A stretch of 57,876 nucleotides of DNA from Paracoccus subflavus (GTDB lineage: Bacteria; Pseudomonadota; Alphaproteobacteria; Rhodobacterales; Rhodobacteraceae): positions 1 to 57,876 of the forward strand of contig NZ_SISK01000015.1 in the NCBI RefSeq assembly GCF_004310345.1, read 5' to 3'. Shown in pieces: positions 16,597 through 25,055 of the stretch. Both the position numbers and the translations under genes were made by a program. The notes under the pieces were generated by a model that saw only the letters and a list, made by a program, of their open reading frames with translations, was not told the DNA's origin and searched no databases. Each line of letters begins with the position of its first letter. Positions within the stretch are counted from its first letter, which is position 1.

Positions 16597-17169
16597 TCAC
16601 CGAAATTTGGTATCTCCTTTGGTGCCTGCGGCGTCGATCGCCCGATACACCGTCATCCGGGATACGCCGAGCTCGCGGGCGATCTGGGCCTTGGACATGC
16701 CGTCTAATGCGAGGTTACGGATTTTCGCATCGTCCACCCGCTTCTCTCGCCCCTTGTAGACGCCCTTGCCCTTTGCGGCGTCGATACCGGCACGCTGACG
16801 ATCACGAATGAACTTCAACTCCATGTCGGCCACCATGCCGAGAACGGTGATGACCATTCGCCCCAGGTCCCCGGCCGTGGAAATTTCGGGTTCGAGAACG
16901 CGGAGCGACGCTCCTTTGGCATCCAGCTCATGCACGAGGTTCAGCACGTCGCGTGTAGACCGGCCAAGACGGTCGAGACGATGCACGACCAGCTCGTCGC
17001 CCGCGCGCAGAAACTCCAGAACTGTTGCCAATTCGCTGCGACCGTCGCGAGATACTCCCGACCCGGTTTCGGAGCGGATGATGTCGCAGCCTGCTGCCTT
17101 CAGCCTGGCTTTCTGGATGTCGAGATCCTGGCTTGACGTGCTGACGCGGGCGTATCCAATCCGAGGCAT
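16597..17169 (-). CDS. serine resolvase of Tn3 type
   Basis: 190 residues from MPRIGYARVSTSSQDL. The catalytic serine is in the YARVST motif, followed by VHRLDRLGRSTRDVLNLV and a C-terminal helix-turn-helix (KAQIARELGVSRMTVYRAI). Complete. It reads away from a TGTCAC-rich interval (17178-17300) that is the likely res site. No Tn3 transposase is nearby, so it is probably a plasmid multimer-resolution or stranded transposon gene. Confidence 0.93.
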   Translation of the reverse strand: MPRIGYARVSTSSQDLDIQKARLKAAGCDIIRSETGSGVSRDGRSELATVLEFLRAGDELVVHRLDRLGRSTRDVLNLVHELDAKGASLRVLEPEISTAGDLGRMVITVLGMVADMELKFIRDRQRAGIDAAKGKGVYKGREKRVDDAKIRNLALDGMSKAQIARELGVSRMTVYRAIDAAGTKGDTKFR

Positions 17170-17177
17170 GGGCAATC

Positions 17178-17296
17178 TGTCACGTTAGGGTGGTTGAGGT
17201 CCTGATGCTGTCACAAGCGCTACTATGCCACTCATTTGTGACATCCTGAGCTGTCACATCCAACTGTCACCTGAAGGTGTGCCCAAACGTGACAAC
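17178..17296. repeat. cluster of TGTCAC/GTGACA motifs, probable res site
   Basis: At least six TGTCAC or GTGACA hexamers (near 17178, 17209, 17235, 17251, 17264 and 17287) in both orientations, directly upstream of the resolvase gene. Paired half-sites of this kind are expected for resolvase subsites I to III. Confidence 0.6.
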
Positions 17297-17423
17297 GCAT
17301 GATGGAACATCTGCTCAAACGGGACGTGCCCATCATTGTGGTTGTGACTTTCATATATGCGCAATACCAACTACAATCATAGGTATCAAATCAGACGAGA
17401 TGACCCAAGACAGGATGCAAGCC

Positions 17424-17672
17424 ATGACAGCCCAACGGGTCCGGATCATCGAAGGTGGCAAGCTCGTCATCCCCGCGCTCATGCGGCGTGAACTGGGGAT
17501 TGCCACAGGCGACACCGTGCTTGTCGAGGTCGAGGGTGGCGAGTTGCGTGTCCGCTCGCTTCCGCAGGCCGTTGCCAGGGCTCAAGCCATATTGCGGCGC
17601 CATGTGCCCGAGGGCGTGTCACTGGCGGACGAGTTGATCGTCGACCGTCGGCGCGAGGCAGAGCGTGAGTAA
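17424..17672 (+). CDS. vapB: AbrB-type antitoxin (VapB)
   Basis: 82 residues with a SpoVT/AbrB swapped-hairpin DNA-binding domain (VRIIEGGKLVIPALMRRELGI) and an acidic/basic C-terminal tail for toxin binding. The open frame begins far upstream; the ATG at 17424 gives the canonical N-terminus, with ATGs at 17400 and 17415 as alternatives. It overlaps the downstream vapC by 8 bp, as usual for these modules. It should repress its own promoter. Confidence 0.88.
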   Translation: MTAQRVRIIEGGKLVIPALMRRELGIATGDTVLVEVEGGELRVRSLPQAVARAQAILRRHVPEGVSLADELIVDRRREAERE

Positions 17673-18054
17673 GGCCGCCGTCCTGGACGCCTCGGCCCTG
17701 CTCTGCCTCCTGAATGGGGAGCCGGGCAGCGAGCGTGTTGTGCAGGCCCTGCCTTCCGCAGTGATCGGCGCCGCCAATCTTGCCGAGGTCGTGTCCAAGC
17801 TGCGCGAGCGCGGCCTGAGCGCCGAGGAGGTGGAAGACGTTCTCGGAGGCCTTCCTCTCGATGTCCGGCCTCTCACCGCTGCCCAGGCGTATGCCATTGG
17901 CCATCTTCGCCCGGCAACCCGGACCCTTGGACTGTCTCTTGGAGATCGGGCCTGTCTTGCCCTGGCGGCCGAGCTCGGCATGCCCGCCCTGACCGCGGAC
18001 CAGGCTTGGGGCGGTCTGGATATCGGTGTAGCCGTCGAAGTGATTCGAGGCTGA
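17665..18054 (+). CDS. vapC: VapC PIN-domain ribonuclease toxin
   Basis: 129 residues starting at a GTG inside the vapB end. The PIN acidic residues are visible: VLDASAL (first Asp), NLAEVVSKL (Glu), and LGDRACLALAAELGMPALTADQAW (two Asp). It is predicted to cleave tRNA or other RNA when the antitoxin is degraded, stabilising the plasmid. Confidence 0.92.
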   Translation: MSKAAVLDASALLCLLNGEPGSERVVQALPSAVIGAANLAEVVSKLRERGLSAEEVEDVLGGLPLDVRPLTAAQAYAIGHLRPATRTLGLSLGDRACLALAAELGMPALTADQAWGGLDIGVAVEVIRG

Positions 18055-18695
18055 CAGGCGGTGGAATGGGACCATCGTCCTGCACCCTGCCCTTCTCGGG
18101 CCGACAGGCAGATGGAACTTCCAGATCGGAACCAAAAAAGGGTTTCCTGGACGACTGATTTCCAGACACGGTTTCCAGACAGGAAAGAATGCCATGGCGA
18201 GGCTCAGGCGCCCGCCGGCAGCCAGGTCCGGCAGAGGAGCGTTTTTCTGACAGAGAAAAGGTCAGAGTGGAATGTATTCGATGTGCATCTCGGCCCCTTG
18301 CCGCCTCTCGCATCATTGAGTGCTTCGCTCCAAACGAGCCGTTTGAGCGCGACGCAGCGACGGGGCAAGCAGCCCTCTAGCTGTCGGTCGGCAAGTCGCC
18401 CTGCTTAGACTGGAAGCCGCAGCTTGCTGAACATCGAAACACCGCTCAAGTAGGGCCGGTCGCTCAGCTGGCGGACGCTTCTATATGCATTGCCTAGTTG
18501 CCAAACCTGTGTGGCGGATGACGGGCGCCCCCGTGCCTGGCACGAGTTCGCGCGTGACTTTTGTAGCTTCGCTAGCTACAACTACTTCATGTATGATCTT
18601 TGGGAATATATTGAACGATTTAAGCCCACTAAGGCCCCATTTTGTGCAATTTTTAGGATGCTGGGTCCTTGGAACCGACATTTTCGAGCAAACTC
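18055..18695. other. gap between vapC and the defence island
   Basis: About 640 bp without a recognisable gene. Several short plus-strand frames are open at 18485-18750 but lack start signals and homology. The composition drops in GC from about 18570 onward, marking the left edge of the following island. Confidence 0.4.
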
Positions 18696-18992
18696 ATGAG
18701 AGACTTGGCGACAGAACCCAAGAAGGCTTACCGTCACCTTGGAAGTGAAAACGGTCAGGCATTCATCGGTTTGGTGGCGGACTTTAGAGCGGCCATCTTT
18801 GCCGGAGATGTGCCAATGGGCCCAATTTTGGTCACCAGACTCGAAGACGCTTTCGAGTTAGAGTGGTTCGTATCCTCTGATTGCACGCTGAAAACAGTGA
18901 TAGTGGCGCGCGGCGCTGGGGACGAAGCATGGAAAGAATCTCATAGAATCCAGCTAGAGGCTCTAAAGATTTGTGGGGAGATATTGGCTTAA
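18696..18992 (+). CDS. 98-residue protein upstream of an ImmA peptidase, unknown
   Basis: MRDLATEPKKAYRHLGSENG..., a small alpha/beta soluble protein. The frame extends to a TTG at 18669; the ATG at 18696 is chosen. Its stop overlaps the start of the HTH-peptidase gene (TAATG), so the two are coupled. It could be a toxin or an ImmA substrate in a toxin-antitoxin-like pair. Family not recognised. Confidence 0.6.
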   Translation: MRDLATEPKKAYRHLGSENGQAFIGLVADFRAAIFAGDVPMGPILVTRLEDAFELEWFVSSDCTLKTVIVARGAGDEAWKESHRIQLEALKICGEILA

Positions 18993-20110
18993 TGTTTGAA
19001 CCAAACTGGGCTTCCCCGCCGGGTGATACGATCTCTCGACTGGCTGCCGCAGGGCATGTATCGGTACACGATTTGGCCGAACGCATCGGGTGCGAAGAAG
19101 ACGTGTTCTCTGGAATCATGGAGGGGCGAGTCGCGATTGGTGATGAAATCGCGGACGCGCTATCTGCGGAGCTTGGTGCTTCACGCCAGTTCTGGATCGA
19201 ACGTTACAACCAGTTTCTTGGCGACAAAGTGCGCATTTCCAGTTCTGGACCAGCAGAAACGCTGTCCACGTGGGGGCAATCTTTTCCAGCGAAAGCGCTG
19301 CGCCAACTTGGCTGGCTGCCGAAGGGCTCTAGAGGCGAACGATTGTCCAAGGACATCCTAGACTTTTTTGGATGCGATAGCATCCGGGACTGGAATGAAC
19401 GTTACTCTTCGGGAATAGGCCAAGTTGCGTTTCGAACGTCTTTCGCGTTTGAGGCTGATGAAATGGCAACTTTGGCTTGGCTGCGTGTCGGTGAGGTTCA
19501 AACCGAAAGCCTAACTCTCGCGAAGTTTTCTAAAAACAGCTTCAAAAATCGTTTGCCTGATTTGAGGAAGTTGTGCGCACAAAAGCACCCTGAGCTGTTC
19601 TTTCCAAAACTGCAGAAAGCTTGCGCCGAACTCGGCGTAGGTCTTGTTAGTTCGAAGGCTCCGACAGGTTGTCGAGCAAGCGGTGCCACTTGGATGTCAG
19701 CCAAAGGCAACCCCATTATTATGCTAAGTTTCCGTTATTTGAGTGAAGACCATTTCTGGTTCACCTTTTTTCACGAAGCTGCACACGTAGTTCTTCATGG
19801 AACTGACCATATTTCGGTAGATGGAAGCGACCCGTCACCTCTGGGAGCATCAGTATTCGAAGACGAAGCTGACACCTTCGCTCAAGACGCGCTCGTCCCG
19901 GCTGACTTGCGAAACGAGATTCTAAGCGCCATACCAACCCGTCCTCATGTACGGAGGATCGCTCGCAAAGCCGGGGTGACACCGGGCATTATTGTCGGGC
20001 AGCTTCAAAAATTTGGGGTGCTCCAACCACACCAGTTCAACGAACTAAAGCGCCGGTACAAATGGGACGGGGACACTACGCTTCCGGTCCTTTCTCAACC
20101 TCGGAAATAA
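18992..20110 (+). CDS. XRE-HTH / ImmA-IrrE metallopeptidase fusion
   Basis: 372 residues. The N-terminal XRE-like helix-turn-helix (ISRLAAAGHVSVHDLAERIG...) is followed by an ImmA/IrrE zinc peptidase domain with FHEAAHVVLHG (HEXXH) near residue 256 and a downstream EDEADTFAQDALVP for the third ligand. Such proteins cleave phage-type repressors or antitoxins and regulate mobile elements and defence islands. It converges with the next gene, overlapping it by 16 bp. Confidence 0.9.
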   Translation: MFEPNWASPPGDTISRLAAAGHVSVHDLAERIGCEEDVFSGIMEGRVAIGDEIADALSAELGASRQFWIERYNQFLGDKVRISSSGPAETLSTWGQSFPAKALRQLGWLPKGSRGERLSKDILDFFGCDSIRDWNERYSSGIGQVAFRTSFAFEADEMATLAWLRVGEVQTESLTLAKFSKNSFKNRLPDLRKLCAQKHPELFFPKLQKACAELGVGLVSSKAPTGCRASGATWMSAKGNPIIMLSFRYLSEDHFWFTFFHEAAHVVLHGTDHISVDGSDPSPLGASVFEDEADTFAQDALVPADLRNEILSAIPTRPHVRRIARKAGVTPGIIVGQLQKFGVLQPHQFNELKRRYKWDGDTTLPVLSQPRK

Positions 20111-21033
20111 ACGTAGGCATCTGGGCTTTTTTGCCAGTTGCAAAGGCTATCCTCAATCACCTGCTTTCCTACTCCGAGTATTTGGTCTAATGCGTCAACG
20201 CGCGGCTCCAAGGCTTTACCGGTGATGCTGTGGTCTCGATTGTTGAAAAACAGTAGCCGTGCCCCAGCAAGTGGTCCTGTTGCCTTGTCCAAGTAGACGC
20301 TACCCGGCACAATAGGAGCAAGTTGAAGCTTGCCGAGCATGGTAACGAAGTCAAACCTGCCGAGGCGGCCTCCCCCAAAGCCATACACCCCCTTCATGGA
20401 TTTATAGAGAGCATCAAAAGCCGCATGCGGCTCCTGACCGACACTTGCATGTGTCGCGATCATTAGATCACGAAAGCCGCCGAATTCAGTCTGCCACTCG
20501 TAGTAAGTGCGAAACGTCTCGGCAATTGCTTGCGGCTTCTTGCTCTGGAATTTTCGGTGGTTAGAAAAACTACCCGATATGCTGGCGTCCGCCAACCGGC
20601 CGGAATTTGCATCCAACATGTTCCCGAACCCCGCAGGATCTGCAGCATATTGTGCGAATGTCCAAACTGGTCCCACACCAAACGAACCATAGACATTTGC
20701 AGCCAGCTTCCATTCGTCCACCGCGTGTTTCCCGAAATGAGTTAGGACGAAAGTTAGCCAGACCGCCTCGTCAAGTTGTCCGTTTCGCTGAAAGTGAAGC
20801 GACCCTCGTACGGGGTCGAAAATACCAGAATGCGGATCACACCTCGCCGCGTCCACACCACGCACAATCAGCGCGTCAGTATAGGAAATTCGACGTAGGC
20901 TGGAAACGATTTGTTGCGCCCAACAGCATCTCCGCTGGGCACCCGCAATGCTGGGAAGGGGGCCAAATTGGGCGTCGATCTGCCCTATCTTTCCGACAAT
21001 CTCGTTCATTCTATCTTTGTGGATACCGTTCAT
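20095..21033 (-). CDS. alpha-glutamyl/putrescinyl thymine pyrophosphorylase-like protein (clade 3)
   Basis: 312 residues. Recognisable features are the helical core with LTFVLTHFGKHAVDEWKLAA, the segment SGSFSNHRKFQS, and GFGGGRLGRFDFVTMLGKL followed by PGSVYLDKATGPLAGARLL. They match the aGPT-Pplase3 group described from analyses of hypermodified phage bases. The known relatives act on hydroxymethyl pyrimidines in DNA. It lies 11 bp downstream of a thymidylate-synthase-like gene, so the two probably form one operon acting on the same modified pyrimidine. Activity is inferred. Confidence 0.7.
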   Translation of the reverse strand: MNGIHKDRMNEIVGKIGQIDAQFGPLPSIAGAQRRCCWAQQIVSSLRRISYTDALIVRGVDAARCDPHSGIFDPVRGSLHFQRNGQLDEAVWLTFVLTHFGKHAVDEWKLAANVYGSFGVGPVWTFAQYAADPAGFGNMLDANSGRLADASISGSFSNHRKFQSKKPQAIAETFRTYYEWQTEFGGFRDLMIATHASVGQEPHAAFDALYKSMKGVYGFGGGRLGRFDFVTMLGKLQLAPIVPGSVYLDKATGPLAGARLLFFNNRDHSITGKALEPRVDALDQILGVGKQVIEDSLCNWQKSPDAYVYFRG

Positions 21034-21044
21034 GTGCCGCTGCC

Positions 21045-22121
21045 CTAACCAACGTTCTCAAATAGATCCCTAACGGGAAATTGTTTTCTCTCTAGCCTGC
21101 CGAGAATATATATACGATAAGTCGGCGAAATACTCTTCATAATATTCACAACTCTACGTAGCTCAGGCCTCTCTGCTCTGAGGTCATCTTTGCGATTTTT
21201 CATCTCCTCAAATATTTTGTGAATTCTGAAAAGTTCAATGAAATCTCTCCAGTATGGGTCAAGGTCATCTGGAGCAACATAATCTGAGTTTCCAGACCGA
21301 ATTTCCTGCTCTGCTATCTTCACTTTTTCTATGCTGGGCCATGGGTTTCCCATTGGCATTTCTGGCATTGGCGAGAAATCATGGAAGCCTTCCCTGTAGT
21401 ATTCTTCGGCACCAGATGTCGAAGTGTTCGCCGGACGATCCTCACTTGCCACACAGTCATGGTATAGGTGTAGACTTGTCACAGAGTGGGTGTATTTACC
21501 CAGCCCACAGCCAAGTTCGCGTGCTGCAACCTCCTGAAGCATGGTAAACGTGAAAATGTCGTGCGGTAGGCCAAAGAACGCATCATTGGAACGCATATGA
21601 GTGTGCATCAACAACTGCCCATTCCTAACTGCAAATTGAATGGTACAGGTGCAAGGCTTGTCACCGTTCTTGGGCCTAGCATCGGAGTTGACGTAAATCT
21701 GTATCAGTGCGTTGCGCGAACCTTCTCGCTCACGCAAAGTACGGATCACCCGGTCCCACTCACTAACACCGTCACGCTTTTGTAGTGCCCCTTTTCCGAA
21801 AATTCGCGGTCCGTAGGCTCCGCTTGCAGTAACTTCGTCCTTTATTAGCTTTGGATAATTGGGGATGTAGTGTTTGATGAAGCCAACGCTATCACTACCT
21901 GCTAGATACCAGAAAAATTCGCCGAGTGGGCTGAACGCTTTGGCCTTTGAAAATGAACGACTCAGCCGCGCCCGTGGCTTTTTTAGCTCTAAGAGCGCAC
22001 CAAATATCTCGGTAGTTCTGCCCTTGTTAGAGTCGACTTCAAAATTTCCGCGCCCGTTGAGAAGCTGTTTGAAAACAGCCCTCATCAGATCATCCAGGCT
22101 GTCTTCGCTCGCGTGAAACAA
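21045..22121 (-). CDS. thymidylate-synthase-like protein with dCMP-hydroxymethylase-type active site
   Basis: 358 residues with the thymidylate synthase fold. Catalytic C157 is in KPCTCTIQF, positioned as C146 of E. coli ThyA (Gln five residues later). The phosphate-binding block is MRSNDAFFGLPHDIF, with HSVTSLHLY downstream. The residue aligned with ThyA Asn177, which selects dUMP, is Asp (D188); Asp here is characteristic of phage dCMP hydroxymethylases. It probably hydroxymethylates dCMP rather than making dTMP. The start is TTG at 22121 (a stop lies just upstream) or an internal ATG at 22085. A C-terminal helical extension of about 100 residues is not part of normal ThyA. Confidence 0.85.
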   Translation of the reverse strand: MFHASEDSLDDLMRAVFKQLLNGRGNFEVDSNKGRTTEIFGALLELKKPRARLSRSFSKAKAFSPLGEFFWYLAGSDSVGFIKHYIPNYPKLIKDEVTASGAYGPRIFGKGALQKRDGVSEWDRVIRTLREREGSRNALIQIYVNSDARPKNGDKPCTCTIQFAVRNGQLLMHTHMRSNDAFFGLPHDIFTFTMLQEVAARELGCGLGKYTHSVTSLHLYHDCVASEDRPANTSTSGAEEYYREGFHDFSPMPEMPMGNPWPSIEKVKIAEQEIRSGNSDYVAPDDLDPYWRDFIELFRIHKIFEEMKNRKDDLRAERPELRRVVNIMKSISPTYRIYILGRLERKQFPVRDLFENVG

Positions 22122-22213
22122 GTTTTCTCAACTTCTTCTTCAGGTTGAACTTCGTACTTCTTCGGCAATTCTTCAAGTGTTATGGGCGGACGAGCGTGGT
22201 CCGGCTTTCGAAC

Positions 22214-23422
22214 TCAGTTCATTCGCGTGACACTCACGACCACACCGTGCTCAGCGACGTTTTCAGAAATCTTCTTTGCTCGGTCCAAAATCCAATCAAA
22301 ACCCACAACTTTTAGTCTGTGGCGGGCATCGTTCAGCGACGCCAAGGCAGCCTTTTGATCTTTGGTTAGGACTCCCTCCAAGCCGACAACGACCAAGCAG
22401 TCTGGTTCGGAAAACCCCGGAAAGACATCCTTCACGTTCGCGATGTGTCCCAACATATACTTGCGATAATCCGTTGCTTGGTGTTCGGCATGAGTGACAT
22501 CTGCGGAGGGATGTCCTGCCTTTGTTATCATGACTTTGCTTGGGCACTCGATTTCCACTACAAGGTAGCTTCCGTCTGAACGCTTCACTACAAAGTCGGG
22601 TTTTCGGGAGCCGAACAAATTAGGCTCTGGCCACACCTCGACTGCCATAGGGTCTAGTAATTGCGGATTGGCTTCAAAGAACTTCTGAAAGCTTGGCTCG
22701 TCGTCTGAGAAGGCTTCGATCAACTCTTGATATGCTTGCAACGTTCGGTCGCCAATAGCGAACCATCTGCTCGCAACGGCCTGTACCAAGTTCTTCGCGG
22801 CATTCGCGCCGTTCATCTTTGCGTAGTGGCGCTGAAAGACGCTTGCAAGCGAGAGCATAAGGTCATCTTCATCTTTCGCTGCAAGAACGAGTTCGACCAG
22901 TGTTCGCCGTGCGTAATGCTGAATTTCGGCCGACAAACCTCCCGCGTTGGTGACGCGCTTTTTCAAGTCCCCCCACCAATGATCAGAAAGCATAGTTGAG
23001 AATTCACCTGAAGCCGCAGATGACAAGATGTCGAAAGCTATGTTGGAGTTTGAGGATCTCGGGCTATGCGCTACGGATCGAGCTAATTGCTCTAGTCCAG
23101 CTTGCTGCCAATAGAGTAAGGCAAACCCTGCGGGCTCTTTCAGCTCCCACTTGTAGGTCATCCCATCGTAGTCATCCTCGAAAAGACGGCTGACATAGCT
23201 CATAGCTTTGGCTCCGCCATCATCCATACAACGTTGAAGCAGAGAATTTAGAACTTGGGGACTAGCTCCGTTTTCTATGAATTCGCTCACCTGAAGTTCT
23301 AGCATTCTGTTATCCATATGAAATTCGAACCGTGGCCAGAGGGCAGTCACATATGAAAACATGCCTCTGTCGCGCTCAAGTGCGAAAATGATGCCCTCGG
23401 TGCTAGCCAAGTCGAAAAGCAC
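22214..23422 (-). CDS. Shedu-like (DUF4263) nuclease
   Basis: 402 residues. The N-terminal 240 are helical and unrecognised. The C-terminal domain, from DEPSFQKFFEANPQLLDP, matches the DUF4263/SduA nuclease: P275-D276 in KPDFVVK, E290 in YLVVEIECPSK, and a later QATDYRKYM helix. This is a PD-(D/E)xK fold, but the expected ExK lysine is Glu292. Shedu is an anti-phage and anti-plasmid defence nuclease. The start appears to be GTG 23422 without a good ribosome binding site; ATG 23362 is an alternative. It is upstream of, and in the same direction as, the TS-like and pyrophosphorylase-like genes. Confidence 0.8.
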   Translation of the reverse strand: MLFDLASTEGIIFALERDRGMFSYVTALWPRFEFHMDNRMLELQVSEFIENGASPQVLNSLLQRCMDDGGAKAMSYVSRLFEDDYDGMTYKWELKEPAGFALLYWQQAGLEQLARSVAHSPRSSNSNIAFDILSSAASGEFSTMLSDHWWGDLKKRVTNAGGLSAEIQHYARRTLVELVLAAKDEDDLMLSLASVFQRHYAKMNGANAAKNLVQAVASRWFAIGDRTLQAYQELIEAFSDDEPSFQKFFEANPQLLDPMAVEVWPEPNLFGSRKPDFVVKRSDGSYLVVEIECPSKVMITKAGHPSADVTHAEHQATDYRKYMLGHIANVKDVFPGFSEPDCLVVVGLEGVLTKDQKAALASLNDARHRLKVVGFDWILDRAKKISENVAEHGVVVSVTRMN

Positions 23423-23777
23423 ACTTGACTGTCACGATAAGGTTCCGGAAGGCAGTTCTGCCCGCGGTTGGGTCGATCAGGGGAGGCGTGGCTACCGTCC
23501 GCAAATGCGCTTAGCAGTCGTCCTGATTGCCTTCGCGACAGGCAGCTGCCTGCGCAGTGTGTCGCTTTATGAGCGAGGCGTGAGTGCCTGCTATTGCCGA
23601 TTGCCGCGGGTGCGATGCCGCAGCCTCCCAGGCCGCTGTCCGCCCTTTCTATCAATTGCTCTTCAATCGAAAGGAGTTTGCCAGGTCATCGCCGCATGTC
23701 CAGGGAGAATGTCCAGTAAACGGTCGTTAGGCTGACAAGCCTTGAGAAATTGAACCGCCAAGGTGCATCAAGCACGG
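23423..23777. other. gap between defence island and NOS operon
   Basis: About 355 bp with no supportable gene on either strand. It separates two minus-strand transcription units. Confidence 0.4.
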
Positions 23778-25055
23778 CTATCCCGCCATTCGTTTCCAGA
23801 TCTTCCATCGGCGCAGTATGCGGTCGAGCCAGACAAGACCCCGGCGCCGGTGGCGGTCGCCATACCATGGCATCATTCGCAGTCCCTCGTCACCACGATC
23901 GCGGTAGAAGTTCGGGACGGGGTGAAAATTCCGCATGCGCAGATGGAAGACATCGCAGGATGCCGATGCTTGGGGTGGCACGATCCATCGCCAATCGGCA
24001 GCGACGCAACGTCCTGCCGCCTGCTCCCGGCGGTGGAACGTCATGAACTGATCCGATGCGCTGTGATGATCCACGATTGTGATCCCAGCTTGCCCGTATG
24101 AATGCAGCACGGCCGCATTCAATTCGGTCAGCGCCCGGTCTTTCCACAATGGGTCGTCCTTGGTGTCGGGTGATATCCCGATCGCGCGAGCCACCTGAGG
24201 CAAGACGTCATAGCGTTTCCTGTCGACGAAATCTCGCGAGGCAATTTCGGTTGCCATGTAGAAGCCGTTGAACGGCGCGCAAGGATAGTCGATCCCACCA
24301 ATCGTCATGATGTGGCCCGTGACGAGCGGAACGGAATACCACCGCAAACCCAGTCCGGCGATGGCGGGAAAGGCAGGATGGGTGATAGGAACTTCGCGTA
24401 TGCAGGCTGGAGGGATATCAAACATGTGCCGGCGGTCGTTCTTGTCCCTAACCAGCAGTGGCAGGGGGTCAAATGCACCTTCGAGAACGGGTTGCCGCCA
24501 TCCTAGAGACATGGCAATGCGCGTCATTTCCTGGTTCTGCCGATCACCCACCACCCGTCCGTCCGCTTGGACATGTGCCGCATACTGGATGGCCTGGGAG
24601 CTCTCGATCCAAGCCGGCAGCTCTGCTCCCCGGACAGGCGCAAACACCGAGATGATCGACCGGATACGGCCGTCGCCATGCGCCTCGTCCAGATGCGAGA
24701 AGACCCGGCCAGCGATCTGCGCGGGATCAGTCAGGTGCCGGCAATCCACGACATCCAGACTTTCCCACATCAGCCGCCCGATGCAGCGGCCATTGTTGCG
24801 CCAGGAAAGACGCGCACCATACGCCAGTTCTTCGGGCGTATGCTCGTAATGCCCGGATCTTGAAAGCTCGCGCCGCACCTCGGACCACCGCGCTTGCCGC
24901 GTCGCCTTGCTGGCACTTGTCGCATCATGGAAGGCGTCGAGAAAGGCACGCGCTTCCTCCTTTTTCTCCATCGCGGACAGGCGACGCAGCCGCCGCTGAA
25001 GCGGGCTTCCCTGCAGCGCATCGGCGCGCTGCCAACGTTCTCGGATCATGTACAT
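23778..25055 (-). CDS. nos: nitric oxide synthase, oxygenase domain
   Basis: 425 residues; oxidises L-arginine to citrulline and NO. Diagnostic motifs: RLSWRNNGRCIGR with the haem-ligand cysteine near residue 91; GLRWYSVPLV and CAPFNGFYMATEI, whose Glu binds the substrate guanidinium; LNAAVLHSYGQAGITIVDHHSASDQF; and WRWIVPP for the pterin site. Like other bacterial NOSs it lacks a reductase domain and must borrow electrons. It is longer than the about 360-residue Firmicute enzymes, with a basic C-terminal tail (LDRILRRWKIWKRM). The ATG shares one base with the radical SAM stop (TGATG), so translation is coupled. Confidence 0.95.
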   Translation of the reverse strand: MYMIRERWQRADALQGSPLQRRLRRLSAMEKKEEARAFLDAFHDATSASKATRQARWSEVRRELSRSGHYEHTPEELAYGARLSWRNNGRCIGRLMWESLDVVDCRHLTDPAQIAGRVFSHLDEAHGDGRIRSIISVFAPVRGAELPAWIESSQAIQYAAHVQADGRVVGDRQNQEMTRIAMSLGWRQPVLEGAFDPLPLLVRDKNDRRHMFDIPPACIREVPITHPAFPAIAGLGLRWYSVPLVTGHIMTIGGIDYPCAPFNGFYMATEIASRDFVDRKRYDVLPQVARAIGISPDTKDDPLWKDRALTELNAAVLHSYGQAGITIVDHHSASDQFMTFHRREQAAGRCVAADWRWIVPPQASASCDVFHLRMRNFHPVPNFYRDRGDEGLRMMPWYGDRHRRRGLVWLDRILRRWKIWKRMAG

